Shown: one piece after another, positions 8,797 through 18,314 of the stretch
How the letters are laid out: each line of letters starts with the position of its first letter
How positions within the stretch are numbered: position 1 is the stretch's first letter
Assembly (NCBI RefSeq): GCF_900112955.1
Contig: NZ_FONP01000004.1
Location: forward strand, 1 to 64,000
Direction: 5' to 3'
DNA: 64,000 nt
From: Peptostreptococcus sp. D1
GTDB lineage: Bacteria; Bacillota; Clostridia; Peptostreptococcales; Peptostreptococcaceae
The notes under the pieces: model-generated
The model's database searches: none
What the model saw: only the letters and a program-made list of their open reading frames with translations
Told to the model about the DNA's origin: nothing
Translations under genes and position numbers: made by a program

Positions 8797-10083
8797 TTAG
8801 AAAGTTTTTGCTGATAAGTATCCAAATCCTGTTTCGTTAGTTGCACCAGTTATAGTCTGGATTTCAACCTCTAATGATCCGTCTTCTCTTAGAGAATGTT
8901 CATTACCACCAGCTATTATGTTAACATATTCTATATGTCCAATTACCTTATCTAGTTTCGGAAGTACTACATACTGGTTAGCATTTCCTCCTGTAACAAC
9001 TGCATCTGCCTTTGCATCCGCATCTGCTAATGATTGAGAAGCACCATCTCTACCAGCATATTCATCTGTTACTATAACAGTCTTAACTCCAGCTGTCTCG
9101 ATCTTTTTACAGTTCATAATCAAGTCAGTATCTGGATTACCAAATCCTTCCTGAGAAACTATAACAGCGTCTAATCCCAAATATTTACAAAGCTTAGAAG
9201 TCCAGTTTGAAGATCTTTCCTTATCAGCCAAGTATACGTTTTCGTTAGTGATTATTACACCAAGGAAGTTTATTTCTTTTCCATGCTGAGCGTATAATTC
9301 CTCGATTACACCATTGTTTAAATGCACGTAAGTTGGATTCTTGTCACAAGCAGAAACACAGTTACCAGAAACTATTGCACCATCCATTATTTCAGTTGGA
9401 TATAGTAGTGTTGGAACTATCTGCTTTGCATCTACACCATATACGTAAGTATCGTGTAGCAAGCCCTGAGTCTGTAGCATGTAAACATATCCTACCTTTG
9501 GAAGCTCAGGATATTCAGCTATCTGTTCTAGTAAAGGCTTAGTTTCATAAACAGAAACCTCATCAGCTTCTAGGTTTCTAGCTAGCTCACCAAGGTATCT
9601 TGCAGCCTTGAAGCCTAAGAATCTTACTGATTTTTCATGATCGTGTTGCTTAACACCTTCTTTTGGTTCAGCTATTAATACCAGGTTTACTGTCTTTGAG
9701 AATGGAGTGTATTCAGCACCCAAACCAGTCATGTCTATTATTCCTTCCTGGAAACCTACTATTTTACCAGTAGTTACAACAGACATACCTTTTAAAACAT
9801 GAGTTCTACCTTCACCAACAGTGTCAACCTTTGAAAGTACACCTGGGAATATTCCACCATTACCTTCTACCTTAACTCTCGGTTCGATAACATCCTTTAC
9901 AGGTGTAATTCTTACACTTTCACCTGGTCTAGCGATATCAAGATCAACTGAAGCTATGTGTTCATCATCCCATATTTCCTTGATCATTTCTTCTTTGTTT
10001 ACAAATAAAACACCATTTTCTATCTTCGTAACATCAGCAAACTGGATGTCTTTTATGAAGATTTTGCCTATTTCAAGACGCAT
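8797..10083 (-). CDS. grdE: Glycine reductase component B, proprotein of alpha and beta subunits
   Basis: 428 residues. GrdE is made as a proprotein that cleaves itself at an Asn-Cys bond; the Cys becomes the pyruvoyl group that binds glycine as a Schiff base. The site is visible as GNCVSACDKNP, with Asn241-Cys242 at the same place as in characterised clostridial GrdE, giving fragments of about 26 and 20 kDa. Other family blocks are 'GNGGIFPGVL' and, near the end, 'TGATNETGFGYLS'. Glycine specificity (rather than sarcosine or betaine) is inferred from the neighbouring grdB and the glycine riboswitch. The ATG follows ATAGGAGGTAACCT. A gap of 131 bases without other features precedes grdA. Confidence 0.94.
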   Translation of the reverse strand: MRLEIGKIFIKDIQFADVTKIENGVLFVNKEEMIKEIWDDEHIASVDLDIARPGESVRITPVKDVIEPRVKVEGNGGIFPGVLSKVDTVGEGRTHVLKGMSVVTTGKIVGFQEGIIDMTGLGAEYTPFSKTVNLVLIAEPKEGVKQHDHEKSVRFLGFKAARYLGELARNLEADEVSVYETKPLLEQIAEYPELPKVGYVYMLQTQGLLHDTYVYGVDAKQIVPTLLYPTEIMDGAIVSGNCVSACDKNPTYVHLNNGVIEELYAQHGKEINFLGVIITNENVYLADKERSSNWTSKLCKYLGLDAVIVSQEGFGNPDTDLIMNCKKIETAGVKTVIVTDEYAGRDGASQSLADADAKADAVVTGGNANQYVVLPKLDKVIGHIEYVNIIAGGNEHSLREDGSLEVEIQTITGATNETGFGYLSAKTF

Positions 10084-10164
10084 AGGTTACCTCCTATAAA
10101 AATAATTTAATATAATTTAATATTTAAAAATATTTGACTATATTTAACGCATTTTTTTCGACCT

Positions 10165-10188
10165 GGACCAAAAGAAAACTTTTGGTCC
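10165..10188 (-). promoter_or_regulatory. Intercistronic hairpin between trxA and grdE
   Basis: GGACCAAAAG (10165-10174) and CTTTTGGTCC (10179-10188) form a perfect 10-bp stem with an AAAA loop (+ strand); the flanking GAC/GTC bases may extend it. On the coding strand it is followed by A-rich, not T-rich, sequence, so a processing or stability role is more likely than termination. Confidence 0.65.
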
Positions 10189-10259
10189 GAGTCTATTGTA
10201 AAGATCAAATAGACAGATGCATTGCCTATTTAATAAGTGGATAACTTTCCTAGCAGTTC

Positions 10260-10577
10260 TTAATAGAACTTTTTAATCATTGCTTCGATGTTTGCAATAT
10301 TTGCATCATCTTTAGTTATTTCATCTACTTTTTCTCCACCCTTATACATTGTCATTGTTGGTAGACCAAGTACTTTTTGCTTAATTGCAAGTCTTCTAGC
10401 TTTTGTAATGTCCATTGAACAGAATTTTATCTTGTCACCATATTGTTCAGCTAATTTATGAACATCAGGCATTAGTGCTTTACAAGGTTCGCATCCCTGA
10501 CTCCAGAAATCTACAAACACATATCCTTCACCTTCCAAAACTTCTGAATCAAAATTATCTTTAGTAAGTTCTATCAT
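10260..10577 (-). CDS. trxA: Thioredoxin of the glycine reductase system
   Basis: 105 residues, thioredoxin length. The active site is GCEPC (Cys29-Glu-Pro-Cys32) instead of WCGPC; the same variant is known from thioredoxins encoded in clostridial grd operons. It carries electrons from TrxB to the oxidised selenenylsulfide on GrdA. Other thioredoxin landmarks are 'FVDFWSQ' before the site, 'MDITKARRLA' and the cis-Pro motif LPTMTMYKGG. A longer frame exists, but its eight extra codons overlap the ribosome binding site GGAGGT, so the ATG at 10577 is the real start. Confidence 0.94.
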   Translation of the reverse strand: MIELTKDNFDSEVLEGEGYVFVDFWSQGCEPCKALMPDVHKLAEQYGDKIKFCSMDITKARRLAIKQKVLGLPTMTMYKGGEKVDEITKDDANIANIEAMIKKFY

Positions 10578-10757
10578 TTTTTTACCTCCATTAATAATCA
10601 ATACTGAGTCGTAAATTATGACCCTTTTTCTTCAAAAACTAACTCTACTCTGTCACTAACTAACTTTATATAAAAATTTTATATACTTATTTTAACTTAC
10701 TTTTTTGTTTTTACTTAACTTATTTATATTTAACTTATATTCGAATTGCTTTAATTA

Positions 10758-11702
10758 TTATTCAAATTTACTCGCTATATATCTTTCAGCCATAACTGCT
10801 GCCACAGCACCATCACTTGTAGCAGTAACTACCTGTCTAACTTCTTTCTTTCTGCAGTCACCAGCAACGAAAACTCCCGGAATCTTAGTAGTTGTATCAT
10901 CACTTGCTATAAAATATCCAGTTTCATCACATTCGATAACATCTTTGAACATTTCAGTCTGTGGAACATAGCCTATAAATACAAAGCATCCAAATGTTCC
11001 ATCTTCTTCATCAGCGAAATATTCAGTGATTTCACCAGTTACTTTATTCTTGAAAACAATAGATTCTAGTAATCCATCTCCCTTAACTTCTTCTACAACT
11101 GTGTCTAGTAAGAATTCAATCTTTGGATTAGATCTCGCTTTATCAATTGCAGTAGGAGCACATCTGAATCCCTGTCTTCTGTGAACTATTGTTACCTTTC
11201 TTGCAAACTTAGTAAGGTACATAGCTTCTTCTATAGCACTATCTCCACCTCCAATTACGAATACCTCGAAATCTTCAAAGAAGTCAGCATCACAAGTAGC
11301 ACAGTAAGATACACCTTTTCCTGTAAGCTCAGCTTCACCAGGACAACCCATCTTTCTTGGATTTGCACCAGTAGCTATAACCACTGCCTTTGCATGGTAC
11401 TCTTTTTCAGCAGTCTTAACTATTTTTATATCTCCACTAAAATTGAATTCAACAACATCGCCTCTCTCAATTTCACATCCAAAAGACTTAGCCTGTTCAA
11501 CCATTCTAGCTGTTAATGATGGTCCAGTAGCATTTTCTATTGAACCAGGATAGTTATCCACCTGATGAGTAATTACAATCTGTCCGCCATTTTTCTGTTT
11601 TTCAAGAATAATAGTTTTCAATTTTCCTCTAGCACCATAAAGCCCAGCAGATAAACCAGCCGGTCCACCACCTATGATTAATAAATCATATACGTTTTCC
11701 AT
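10758..11702 (-). CDS. trxB: Thioredoxin reductase
   Basis: 314 residues, FAD- and NAD(P)H-dependent disulfide reductase of the low-molecular-weight bacterial type. It reduces the GCEPC thioredoxin next to it and thereby supplies electrons to glycine reductase. Seen: FAD motif GGGPAGLSAG at 11-20, redox pair CATC (Cys134, Cys137), NAD(P)H motif GGGDSAIEEA with HRRQGFR after it, and the C-terminal FAD block 'GVFVAGDCRKKEVRQV'. GGAGGTATGAA precedes the ATG. The gap to grdX (258 bases) is A/T-rich and contains a TTGACA (complement at 11859-11864) that could be the -35 of an internal promoter, but no well-spaced -10 is obvious. Confidence 0.95.
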   Translation of the reverse strand: MENVYDLLIIGGGPAGLSAGLYGARGKLKTIILEKQKNGGQIVITHQVDNYPGSIENATGPSLTARMVEQAKSFGCEIERGDVVEFNFSGDIKIVKTAEKEYHAKAVVIATGANPRKMGCPGEAELTGKGVSYCATCDADFFEDFEVFVIGGGDSAIEEAMYLTKFARKVTIVHRRQGFRCAPTAIDKARSNPKIEFLLDTVVEEVKGDGLLESIVFKNKVTGEITEYFADEEDGTFGCFVFIGYVPQTEMFKDVIECDETGYFIASDDTTTKIPGVFVAGDCRKKEVRQVVTATSDGAVAAVMAERYIASKFE

Positions 11703-11960
11703 TTCATACCTCCATGTAATAAACTAATATTTTCGTACAACATCCAACAATAACAGATAATCATACCAATTAATTTAATGAAATTTAATATTATTTCAAC
11801 ACAGCTAAATTTACTGTATTATAAACATAATTTTCATATCTATAACCAAAGTTATTTATGTCAATTTTTTGGTTATTTTAACTGTATTCATAGCTAAAAT
11901 CAATACATATGCCACTCGATGGCTATTTTCTATGTTTGTGAAACGTTTTTTTAAAGCCTA

Positions 11961-12344
11961 TTAAAGCACAATTCTATCAATAGTCTTTGAGATTAAATCA
12001 TGATCAATCACTCTAAAATCTTCCTTAACGCTATCAATCCACAAAGGAGTCTGTTTATTTTTTTTGAATTTCTTCGCCGTTTCAATCGCCTCTTCAATCA
12101 ATGTCAAGGAATTAATATCCAGCTTATCATTTTTTTCCAAGACTATACTTCTATATATTGTCTCATTCGGTTTAACACTTCCATACAATGGATGAGTCAA
12201 CATTTCATACCCTTCGTGAATCATATCTCTACAATGCTCAAGAACGCCTAAATAGTCAGTTTCAACAAAACGAAAATCTATTTTTTTTGATTCCAAATAA
12301 TTCTTCACTTCTATAAATTTTTCATTATTAGTTACTAATATCAT
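11961..12344 (-). CDS. grdX: GrdX protein
   Basis: 127 residues, first gene of the operon. GrdX is a conserved small protein of unknown function found at the head of grd operons in Clostridia. The diagnostic segment 'GYEMLTHPLYGSVKPNETIYRS' (about 45-66) and a later block 'LTLIEEAIETAKKF' are present. No cofactor motif or membrane segment is visible. AAAGGAAAATAA precedes the ATG. The glycine riboswitch lies directly upstream, so its expression should respond to glycine. Confidence 0.88.
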   Translation of the reverse strand: MILVTNNEKFIEVKNYLESKKIDFRFVETDYLGVLEHCRDMIHEGYEMLTHPLYGSVKPNETIYRSIVLEKNDKLDINSLTLIEEAIETAKKFKKNKQTPLWIDSVKEDFRVIDHDLISKTIDRIVL

Positions 12345-12363
12345 TTATTTTCCTTTCACATAT

Positions 12364-12397
12364 AAAAAAGGGAGATAAAGTTGTCGCTTTATCCCCC
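12364..12397 (-). terminator. Intrinsic terminator of the glycine riboswitch
   Basis: GGGATAAAG, a CGACAA loop and CTTTATCTCCC, followed by TTTTTT on the minus strand (12364-12397), form a strong terminator 20 bases before the grdX start. It begins a few bases after the aptamer, so it is the likely expression platform: glycine binding would be expected to prevent its formation. Confidence 0.85.
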
Positions 12398-12402
12398 TGT
12401 CA

Positions 12403-12510
12403 AAATCTTTCAGAGATACGTCCAATTCTACTCCTTTTACCTGAAAAATTCATACCAATTTTGACTGACTTGGTACTTGTCCCTTCGGTGGCTTTCGCTC
12501 TCTCATAGAA
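12403..12510 (-). ncRNA. Glycine riboswitch (gcvT-type aptamer)
   Basis: On the minus strand the conserved core is readable: AGAGAGC, then CCACCGAAGGGACAAG, an irregular hairpin (GTACCAAG...TTGGTATG), TTTTTCAGGTAAAAGGA, GGACG and TCTCTGAAAG. The 5' AGAGA and 3' TCTCT segments pair as P1. This matches the glycine aptamer consensus (CACCGAAGGGGCAA ... CUCAGGCAAAAGGAC ... GGACG ... CUCUG). Only one aptamer copy is recognised, so it is a singlet or has a degenerate partner. Its position between promoter and grdX indicates control of the glycine reductase operon. Confidence 0.88.
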
Positions 12511-12560
12511 TTATCACCCGTAAATAATGATATTGATATTATTTATACTGCTTTAAACAC

Positions 12561-12590
12561 ATTATACATTATGTCTATATCTAAAATCAA
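12561..12590 (-). promoter_or_regulatory. Promoter of the glycine reductase operon
   Basis: TTGATT (12585-12590) and a perfect TATAAT (12561-12566) on the minus strand with 18-base spacing. Transcription would start near 12553, about 40 bases before the riboswitch aptamer. Bases 12591-12696 contain only A/T-rich sequence downstream of hemW. Confidence 0.7.
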
Positions 12591-12696
12591 GATTTTTTTG
12601 TTAAAAAAAAAATATTATTAGATTGATTTTTTCTATAGTGAAAAATAGCTACATCAATAGTATAAATTTTGTATAAAAATGCCTCAATTTGAATAT

Positions 12697-14025
12697 TCAC
12701 ATCATTAGAGAAACGATTATTGAGTTGGCAATTTCTCTACCAATCTGACTTAGCTTCAACCTACCTTCCTCAATGCGTACATATCCATCATCAACCAATT
12801 TTTCTATATTACAAAGTATTCTATCTCTATTTTCTAAATCATTGATTGACTCAAAAATTGTCATATTTACACCATCATTCATTCTCAAACCCAGCATCAA
12901 GCTCTCATTATAGCTATCAATATTTGAAATCACTTCTTCAAATTTGACTGGAAGTTTACCATTATCTATAAAGGCTTTATATTCTCTATAACTCGACACA
13001 TTTGTATAACGCTTTGAATCTAAGTAACCAGAAGCACTTATTCCAAAGCCAAAATACTCATCTTGTTTCCAATATTTGATATTGTGTTTACAGGTATAGT
13101 CAAATATTTTATTAATTAGTCTTTTATTTTTGATAATCTCGTTTTTACTAACCTCATTTTCATCACCTTTATTTTGACTAATTTCGTTTTCATTCGTTCT
13201 ATTGTCTATAACATTATTTCTACTTTTTTCGTTGACATTTTTATCAAAAATATCAATATTTTCTCTATAGTAATTTGATATTTCATACTGCTTATATCCA
13301 TTTTCTTTCATTTTATCAACAGACATTCTATACATTTCAATAAATTCACTCTCATCAAATTCATCTATAATCCCTCTTTCCAAATACGTATTAAACGGAG
13401 TATTTTCCTCTATGATTAAAGAATATAATGATATGTGTTCCGGTTTTAAATCAAATATAAAATCTAACGTATCCACTAAATCAGCTCTTGTTTGTCCATG
13501 AAAAGCAAAAATAACATCAACATTGATATTGTCAAACCCGACCATTCTTGCCAGTCTATAACTCTTTTCAAACTCTTCTGATGTGTGTATTCTACCCATA
13601 AAATTCAAATGCTCACTCTGTTTTGCCTGCAATCCAAAGCTCAATCTATTGACCCCATTATTAAGCATTATATTTAACTTTTCCAAATCTACAGTTCCAG
13701 GATTACATTCAACAGTAAACTCTACCACATTATCAATATTGAAGTTATTTTTCAGTATAGAAAAAAGCTTTTCAAGCTGCTTTGATGATAAAATTGAGGG
13801 CGTTCCACCCCCTATAAAAATTGTATCTATATCTCCTATTTGTGGCATAAATTCGCAGCCTGTCTTAATACGATTATATCTATATAGTTCTTTAAATATT
13901 TCTATTTCCTTGCATAAAAGCTCTAAATATTCATCAATCATTTCAATATCTGTAAATGATACAAAGTCACAATAATTACATTTTTTCTTACAAAACGGAA
14001 TATGTATATATAATCCTCTTCCCAT
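12697..14025 (-). CDS. hemW: HemW-like radical SAM protein
   Basis: 442 residues, HemW/coproporphyrinogen-oxidase-like family; in bacteria HemW is a haem-binding chaperone rather than a true HemN. The SAM cluster motif CKKKCNYC gives Cys12, Cys16 and Cys19, and GGGTPS (72-77) is the next conserved block. The 'NVDVIFAFHGQT' and 'YSLIIEENTPF' segments are typical. An insertion of about 50 residues rich in Asn, Glu and Lys (about 255-305) sits between 'YEISNYYRE' and 'CKHNIKYW', which are normally adjacent. GAAAGGGATAATATG marks the start. The usual lepA neighbour is present nearby but not adjacent. Confidence 0.88.
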   Translation of the reverse strand: MGRGLYIHIPFCKKKCNYCDFVSFTDIEMIDEYLELLCKEIEIFKELYRYNRIKTGCEFMPQIGDIDTIFIGGGTPSILSSKQLEKLFSILKNNFNIDNVVEFTVECNPGTVDLEKLNIMLNNGVNRLSFGLQAKQSEHLNFMGRIHTSEEFEKSYRLARMVGFDNINVDVIFAFHGQTRADLVDTLDFIFDLKPEHISLYSLIIEENTPFNTYLERGIIDEFDESEFIEMYRMSVDKMKENGYKQYEISNYYRENIDIFDKNVNEKSRNNVIDNRTNENEISQNKGDENEVSKNEIIKNKRLINKIFDYTCKHNIKYWKQDEYFGFGISASGYLDSKRYTNVSSYREYKAFIDNGKLPVKFEEVISNIDSYNESLMLGLRMNDGVNMTIFESINDLENRDRILCNIEKLVDDGYVRIEEGRLKLSQIGREIANSIIVSLMM

Positions 14026-14045
14026 ATTATCCCTTTCAAATATTT

Positions 14046-14073
14046 AAGGACCATTGAGAATTCAATAGTCCTT
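14046..14073 (-). terminator. Probable terminator after the nitroreductase gene
   Basis: AAGGAC (14046-14051) pairs with GTCCTT (14068-14073), with an inner palindrome ATTGAGAATTCAAT extending the stem. Only TTAAATATTT follows on the coding strand, so the U-tract is imperfect. Confidence 0.55.
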
Positions 14074-14097
14074 TCAATAAAAATTATTTCGTAAAAT

Positions 14098-14958
14098 TTA
14101 TATGTTACAATATCCAACAACCTTATAATTCTGTGGAATACCATAATCCTTCTCTATTTCATCAAATCCCCATTTTGAATCAAACATAGTTACATCTAGT
14201 ATTACACCAAAATACAGCATAATAATACCAGCATCTATTTTGTTAGCATAGCTTCCACTGTAATTCTCATTATTTATAGCCAAAACAACCTTACCACCAT
14301 CAACTATAAATCTCCAAGGCTGCTTATTTAGAGATGATGGTGCCATTCTTGAATATGAAAATGCGTCTAATAATGCTCTTTCTTCTAAAACCTCAGCAGT
14401 AGCTGAATTTCCCCACTTATCAATGAATACCATCTCCTCTAAAGCAATTCTATCTGAGCTGCCCTTAGAAACAGATAGATTCGACTGCGAATAATTGTCT
14501 CCAGTCTTTCCAGCACCTTCAATTTTCTTTTCACTTGAAGCATATCCAAGTGCAATCAATGCAACTACCTCTTTGTCAGTATCTATACCCAATGTATTTT
14601 TTACAGCGTTTCTATCAGAGTATGAAATCCAACAGCTATCTATTCCCAAGTCTCTAGCCTTTAGTATTGCTCTCTCACCAACATAGCCTGCATTTTCAAG
14701 ATGGTGTGGCTTATCCTCTGACAGTAATACAAGATAATTAGGCGCCTCTATCATAACACCCTTATATCCTGCTATACCGTACAATCTCTTATATGTATCA
14801 TCTCCTGCAAAAAATCTAGTTTCTACTTCGATTGAATCATCTAATTTTTTACATTCAGAAACATATTGCTCAAGCTCAGTAAGTTTTTTTGCATCAACTG
14901 GCGTATCCTTGTAATTTCTCACTGATCTACCATTCATTATTAATGATTTGAAATCCAT
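14098..14958 (-). CDS. Nitroreductase family protein
   Basis: 286 residues, FMN-dependent nitroreductase fold. Seen: N-terminal 'NGRSVRNYKDTPV' (the family's R-R/S-x-R-x-F/Y FMN phosphate-binding start), a duplicated half with 'DAFSYSRMAPSSLNKQPWRF' typical of the FMN-binding region, and 'GIDSCWISYSDRNAVKN' in the middle. The order (long N-terminal half, the 'SSLNKQPW' motif near 215) resembles the clostridial two-lobed nitroreductases rather than E. coli NfsB. Substrate unknown. GGAGGTAAAATT precedes the ATG. It is flanked by a terminator and is not obviously in an operon with cca. Confidence 0.85.
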   Translation of the reverse strand: MDFKSLIMNGRSVRNYKDTPVDAKKLTELEQYVSECKKLDDSIEVETRFFAGDDTYKRLYGIAGYKGVMIEAPNYLVLLSEDKPHHLENAGYVGERAILKARDLGIDSCWISYSDRNAVKNTLGIDTDKEVVALIALGYASSEKKIEGAGKTGDNYSQSNLSVSKGSSDRIALEEMVFIDKWGNSATAEVLEERALLDAFSYSRMAPSSLNKQPWRFIVDGGKVVLAINNENYSGSYANKIDAGIIMLYFGVILDVTMFDSKWGFDEIEKDYGIPQNYKVVGYCNI

Positions 14959-14989
14959 AATTTTACCTCCATTAAAACATTAATTATAC

Positions 14990-16285
14990 TTATATTATAT
15001 TTTTTGATAACAAAACAAGTTTATCTCTACTATTGAATTCTGGATTTTCTATCACATAATCCAATAGCCTATTAAGAACAATTCCAATCGTTATCCCATT
15101 TTTGAAACCATTTTCAATAAGAAGCTTACCATTTATGTCCAATTGGGAAATACTAAAGCATTCCCCTTTTTCTATTATATCATCAAATACAGAAAAACAT
15201 ACACATGGATTTGATTTTTTTTTCATAAATTTTGAATAAATCGCAAATTTTGCCAATTTAATATTGGAAGTATTCCTTAATATATTTTTTAGCTCAATTT
15301 TTAGCAATTTTTTTTCATCCTTCAGTAAGTTTTTCTCATCATTTAAAACACTACTAGACAAATTGTCAATAGCATGGTATTTTTCATTTAATACCTTGTG
15401 TATTCCTACTGTACTCAAGATATCTTTCTTAGAATATTTAAGCCTCTTCATAGAGTTTAAAACTTGATTTTCTTTAACACGCTCATAAAGCATAGCTCTT
15501 TTCAAAGCCATTTCATATTCAAGCTCATAAAAGCCGTCGCCAATTGCTAATTTATTAAAATTATAGTTTTCAAAGACCATCCTATCACTACCGAATATAT
15601 AGTCAGATATTCCCAAAGCATTAAATACATTCAAAAACGATACATCACTACATATAATTTCTTCTATTTCACAATTTATCCTTTCAAAAGAAATTTGCTT
15701 GATATTATTCGAATTGTTTTTCATAGAATTGAGAGTTTCTTCGTCTATATTAAATCCGAGCTTTGATGAAAATCTAACTGCTCTTATTATCCTAAGTGCA
15801 TCTTCATTAAATCTTTTGTTTGGATTGCCAACACATTTTATCGTCTTTTTTGAAATGTCATGAACACCGCCAAATTCGTCTACCAAGCCAACTCTATCAT
15901 TATAAGCCATTGCATTAATCGTAAAGTCACGTCTCGATAAATCTTCTATAATATTTTTACTGAAGGTAACTTCTCTGGGACGTCTCATATCCAGGTACTC
16001 CCCATCCACTCTGTAGGTAGTCACTTCATAATTGATATCATCATGGACAACAGTCACTGTACCATGCTTTATTCCAGTTGGAATTGTTTTATCAAAAATA
16101 CTCTGAACGTCAGTCGGAAGTGCATTTGTTGCTATATCCCAATCTTTCGGCATTTTTCCCATCAATGAATCTCTGACGCAGCCTCCGACAATAAATGCTT
16201 CAAAGCCATTGTCATAAAGTGTATCTATAATATACTGAGCACCCTTTTCAATTTTTATTTGCAAGGAATCACCTACTTTAATCAT
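14990..16285 (-). CDS. cca: CCA-adding tRNA nucleotidyltransferase
   Basis: 431 residues, class II CCA tRNA nucleotidyltransferase/poly(A) polymerase head. It adds or repairs the 3' CCA of tRNAs. Landmarks: GGCVRD (34-39), the metal-binding DWDIAT (Asp48, Asp50), '[14 protein letters not shown]', '[12 protein letters not shown]' and '[19 protein letters not shown]' for nucleotide selection. The C-terminal half is divergent and Lys/Asn-rich. Whether it is a full CCA enzyme or an A-adding partner cannot be told from the motifs. The ATG overlaps the last 8 bases of lepA, so the two genes are translationally coupled. Confidence 0.9.
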   Translation of the reverse strand: MIKVGDSLQIKIEKGAQYIIDTLYDNGFEAFIVGGCVRDSLMGKMPKDWDIATNALPTDVQSIFDKTIPTGIKHGTVTVVHDDINYEVTTYRVDGEYLDMRRPREVTFSKNIIEDLSRRDFTINAMAYNDRVGLVDEFGGVHDISKKTIKCVGNPNKRFNEDALRIIRAVRFSSKLGFNIDEETLNSMKNNSNNIKQISFERINCEIEEIICSDVSFLNVFNALGISDYIFGSDRMVFENYNFNKLAIGDGFYELEYEMALKRAMLYERVKENQVLNSMKRLKYSKKDILSTVGIHKVLNEKYHAIDNLSSSVLNDEKNLLKDEKKLLKIELKNILRNTSNIKLAKFAIYSKFMKKKSNPCVCFSVFDDIIEKGECFSISQLDINGKLLIENGFKNGITIGIVLNRLLDYVIENPEFNSRDKLVLLSKNII

Positions 16286-18083
16286 CTAACTTTAATACTG
16301 ACATAAATGCTTTCTGAGGTACCTCGACATTTCCTATCTGTCTCATTCTCTTCTTACCTTCTTTTTGTTTTTCTAAAAGCTTTCTCTTTCTGGAAATATC
16401 ACCACCATAGCATTTTGCAAGCACGTCTTTCCTATATGCAGCCACTGTTTCTCTAGCAATTATTTTATTTCCAACAGCAGCTTGGATAGGCACAGGAAAT
16501 TGGTGTCTAGGAATTTCATTTTTAAGCTTTTCACACATTGCTTTTCCTCTTACAAATGCTCTGCTTTCGTGAATTATAAAGCTTAATGCATCAACTTGCT
16601 CCTTATTTATAAGTATATCCATTTTTACAAGAGTTGAAACGGCATACCCCTTTACTTCATAATCAATGGAACCATATCCTCTAGTTCTGGATTTAAGTGC
16701 ATCGAAGAAGTCATATATAACCTCATTTAATGGAAGATCATAGTGTAGCATCACTCTCTTGTCGTCAATATATTCCATATCAAGCATCGTACCACGTCTT
16801 TCCTGACACAACTCCATAACCACGCCTACATAGTCCTTCGGAACTATAATATCACTTTTTACGATCGGCTCTTCAATCGTTCTTATTTCTGTAACCGGAG
16901 GTAAATTCGCCGGATTTTGTATCATTACTACCTCACCATCATTCTTGATTACTTTATATATAACAGAAGGTGCTGTAGTAATAATATTTAAATCAAATTC
17001 TCTTTCCAACCTTTCTTGAATAATTTCCATATGCAAAAGCCCCAAAAATCCACATCTAAATCCAAATCCCAAAGCAGCAGATGATTCTGATTCAAACTCT
17101 AATGCAGCATCATTAATCTGCAATTTTTCTAATGCATCTCTTACGTTTTCGTACTTTTCTCCCTCACCTGGATAAACTCCACAGTAAACCATCGGAGTTG
17201 CCTTTTTATACCCAGGAAGAGCTTCAACAGTCCTATTATTTGCATCTGTTATCGTATCACCAACTCTACAGCTTCTGATATCCTTAATACTAGCTGCTAT
17301 ATATCCAACATCACCAGCAGTTAAATCTGGAAGCTCCGTTACATTTGGTGCCATTACACCTACTTCAGTGACTTCAAATTTCCTTTTACTGTTCATCATT
17401 TCTATTGTCATGCCTTTTTTGACAGCGCCCTCAAAAACTCTTACGTAAGCAACGACACCCTTATATGCATCATAATATGAATCGAATATTAGTGCCTTCA
17501 ATGGTGCATCAGGATCTCCCTTTGGTGCCGGCACATGATTCACAATAGATTCCAAAACATCTTCTATATTTATATTGTTTTTTGCAGAAATCATCGGAGC
17601 TTCGCTACAATCAAGACCAATTAAATCTTCTATTTCATTTTTTACATATTCAGGTCTAGCACTCGGAAGATCAATTTTATTGATGACCGGAAGAATTTCC
17701 AGCTCCTGCTCCAATGCCAAATATACATTAGCAAGTGTCTGTGCCTCTACTCCTTGTGCTGCATCAACGACCAATAACGCCCCTTCACAAGCAGCCAAGC
17801 TCCTCGAAACCTCGTAATTAAAGTCTACATGTCCCGGAGTATCAATCAGATTAAGACTATATTCCTCTCCGTCCTTTGCTTTGTATTTCAACCTTACATT
17901 CTGTAGCTTTATTGTTATTCCCCTCTCACGCTCCAAATCCATATTATCCAATAGCTGAGATTTCATATCTCTTTCAGCAACCAGCCCAGTGTTTTGAATC
18001 AACCTATCAGCCAAGGTGGATTTGCCGTGATCTATATGAGCAATAATACTAAAATTTCTTGTTTTATTTTGTCTATTAGCCAA
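16278..18083 (-). CDS. lepA: Elongation factor 4 (LepA), translational GTPase
   Basis: 601 residues, full length. A ribosome-binding GTPase implicated in back-translocation and initiation fidelity. G1 AHIDHGKST at 15-23, the DTPGHVDF box, NKIDLP, the EF-G-like domains and the LepA-specific C-terminal domain ('[21 protein letters not shown]') are all present. The start is a TTG preceded by AAAGGAGGGG, which is the only plausible start because the motif spacing matches other LepA. cca follows with an 8-base overlap. The 230-base gap to rpsT (18084-18314) holds the divergent promoters. Confidence 0.97.
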   Translation of the reverse strand: MANRQNKTRNFSIIAHIDHGKSTLADRLIQNTGLVAERDMKSQLLDNMDLERERGITIKLQNVRLKYKAKDGEEYSLNLIDTPGHVDFNYEVSRSLAACEGALLVVDAAQGVEAQTLANVYLALEQELEILPVINKIDLPSARPEYVKNEIEDLIGLDCSEAPMISAKNNINIEDVLESIVNHVPAPKGDPDAPLKALIFDSYYDAYKGVVAYVRVFEGAVKKGMTIEMMNSKRKFEVTEVGVMAPNVTELPDLTAGDVGYIAASIKDIRSCRVGDTITDANNRTVEALPGYKKATPMVYCGVYPGEGEKYENVRDALEKLQINDAALEFESESSAALGFGFRCGFLGLLHMEIIQERLEREFDLNIITTAPSVIYKVIKNDGEVVMIQNPANLPPVTEIRTIEEPIVKSDIIVPKDYVGVVMELCQERRGTMLDMEYIDDKRVMLHYDLPLNEVIYDFFDALKSRTRGYGSIDYEVKGYAVSTLVKMDILINKEQVDALSFIIHESRAFVRGKAMCEKLKNEIPRHQFPVPIQAAVGNKIIARETVAAYRKDVLAKCYGGDISRKRKLLEKQKEGKKRMRQIGNVEVPQKAFMSVLKLDD

Positions 18084-18239
18084 TAATACCCCTCCTTTTT
18101 AAACAATCAAATCATACGTTTATATCAACAGCTTCATTTATTGCAAAATTCATCATTATATATTTTACTGTAAAAATCATATACAGTAAATAATGCTTGA
18201 ACAAAATTTTAAATTTTTTATAAAATTAACTTTTTTACC

Positions 18240-18268
18240 TTGATTTTTACATATATTTCTGCTAAAAT
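18240..18268 (+). promoter_or_regulatory. Promoter of rpsT
   Basis: TTGATT (18240-18245), 17 bases, TAAAAT (18263-18268), about 46 bases upstream of the rpsT ATG. Confidence 0.65.
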
Positions 18269-18314
18269 GGTGTATGTTGATTATGAATAAATATGATTTA
18301 AGGAGGTGAAATAG

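Noticed and set aside
13938-14144. 68-codon minus-strand ORF overlapping hemW and the nitroreductase gene
   Set aside because: Overlaps two real genes in another frame; hydrophobic by composition only.
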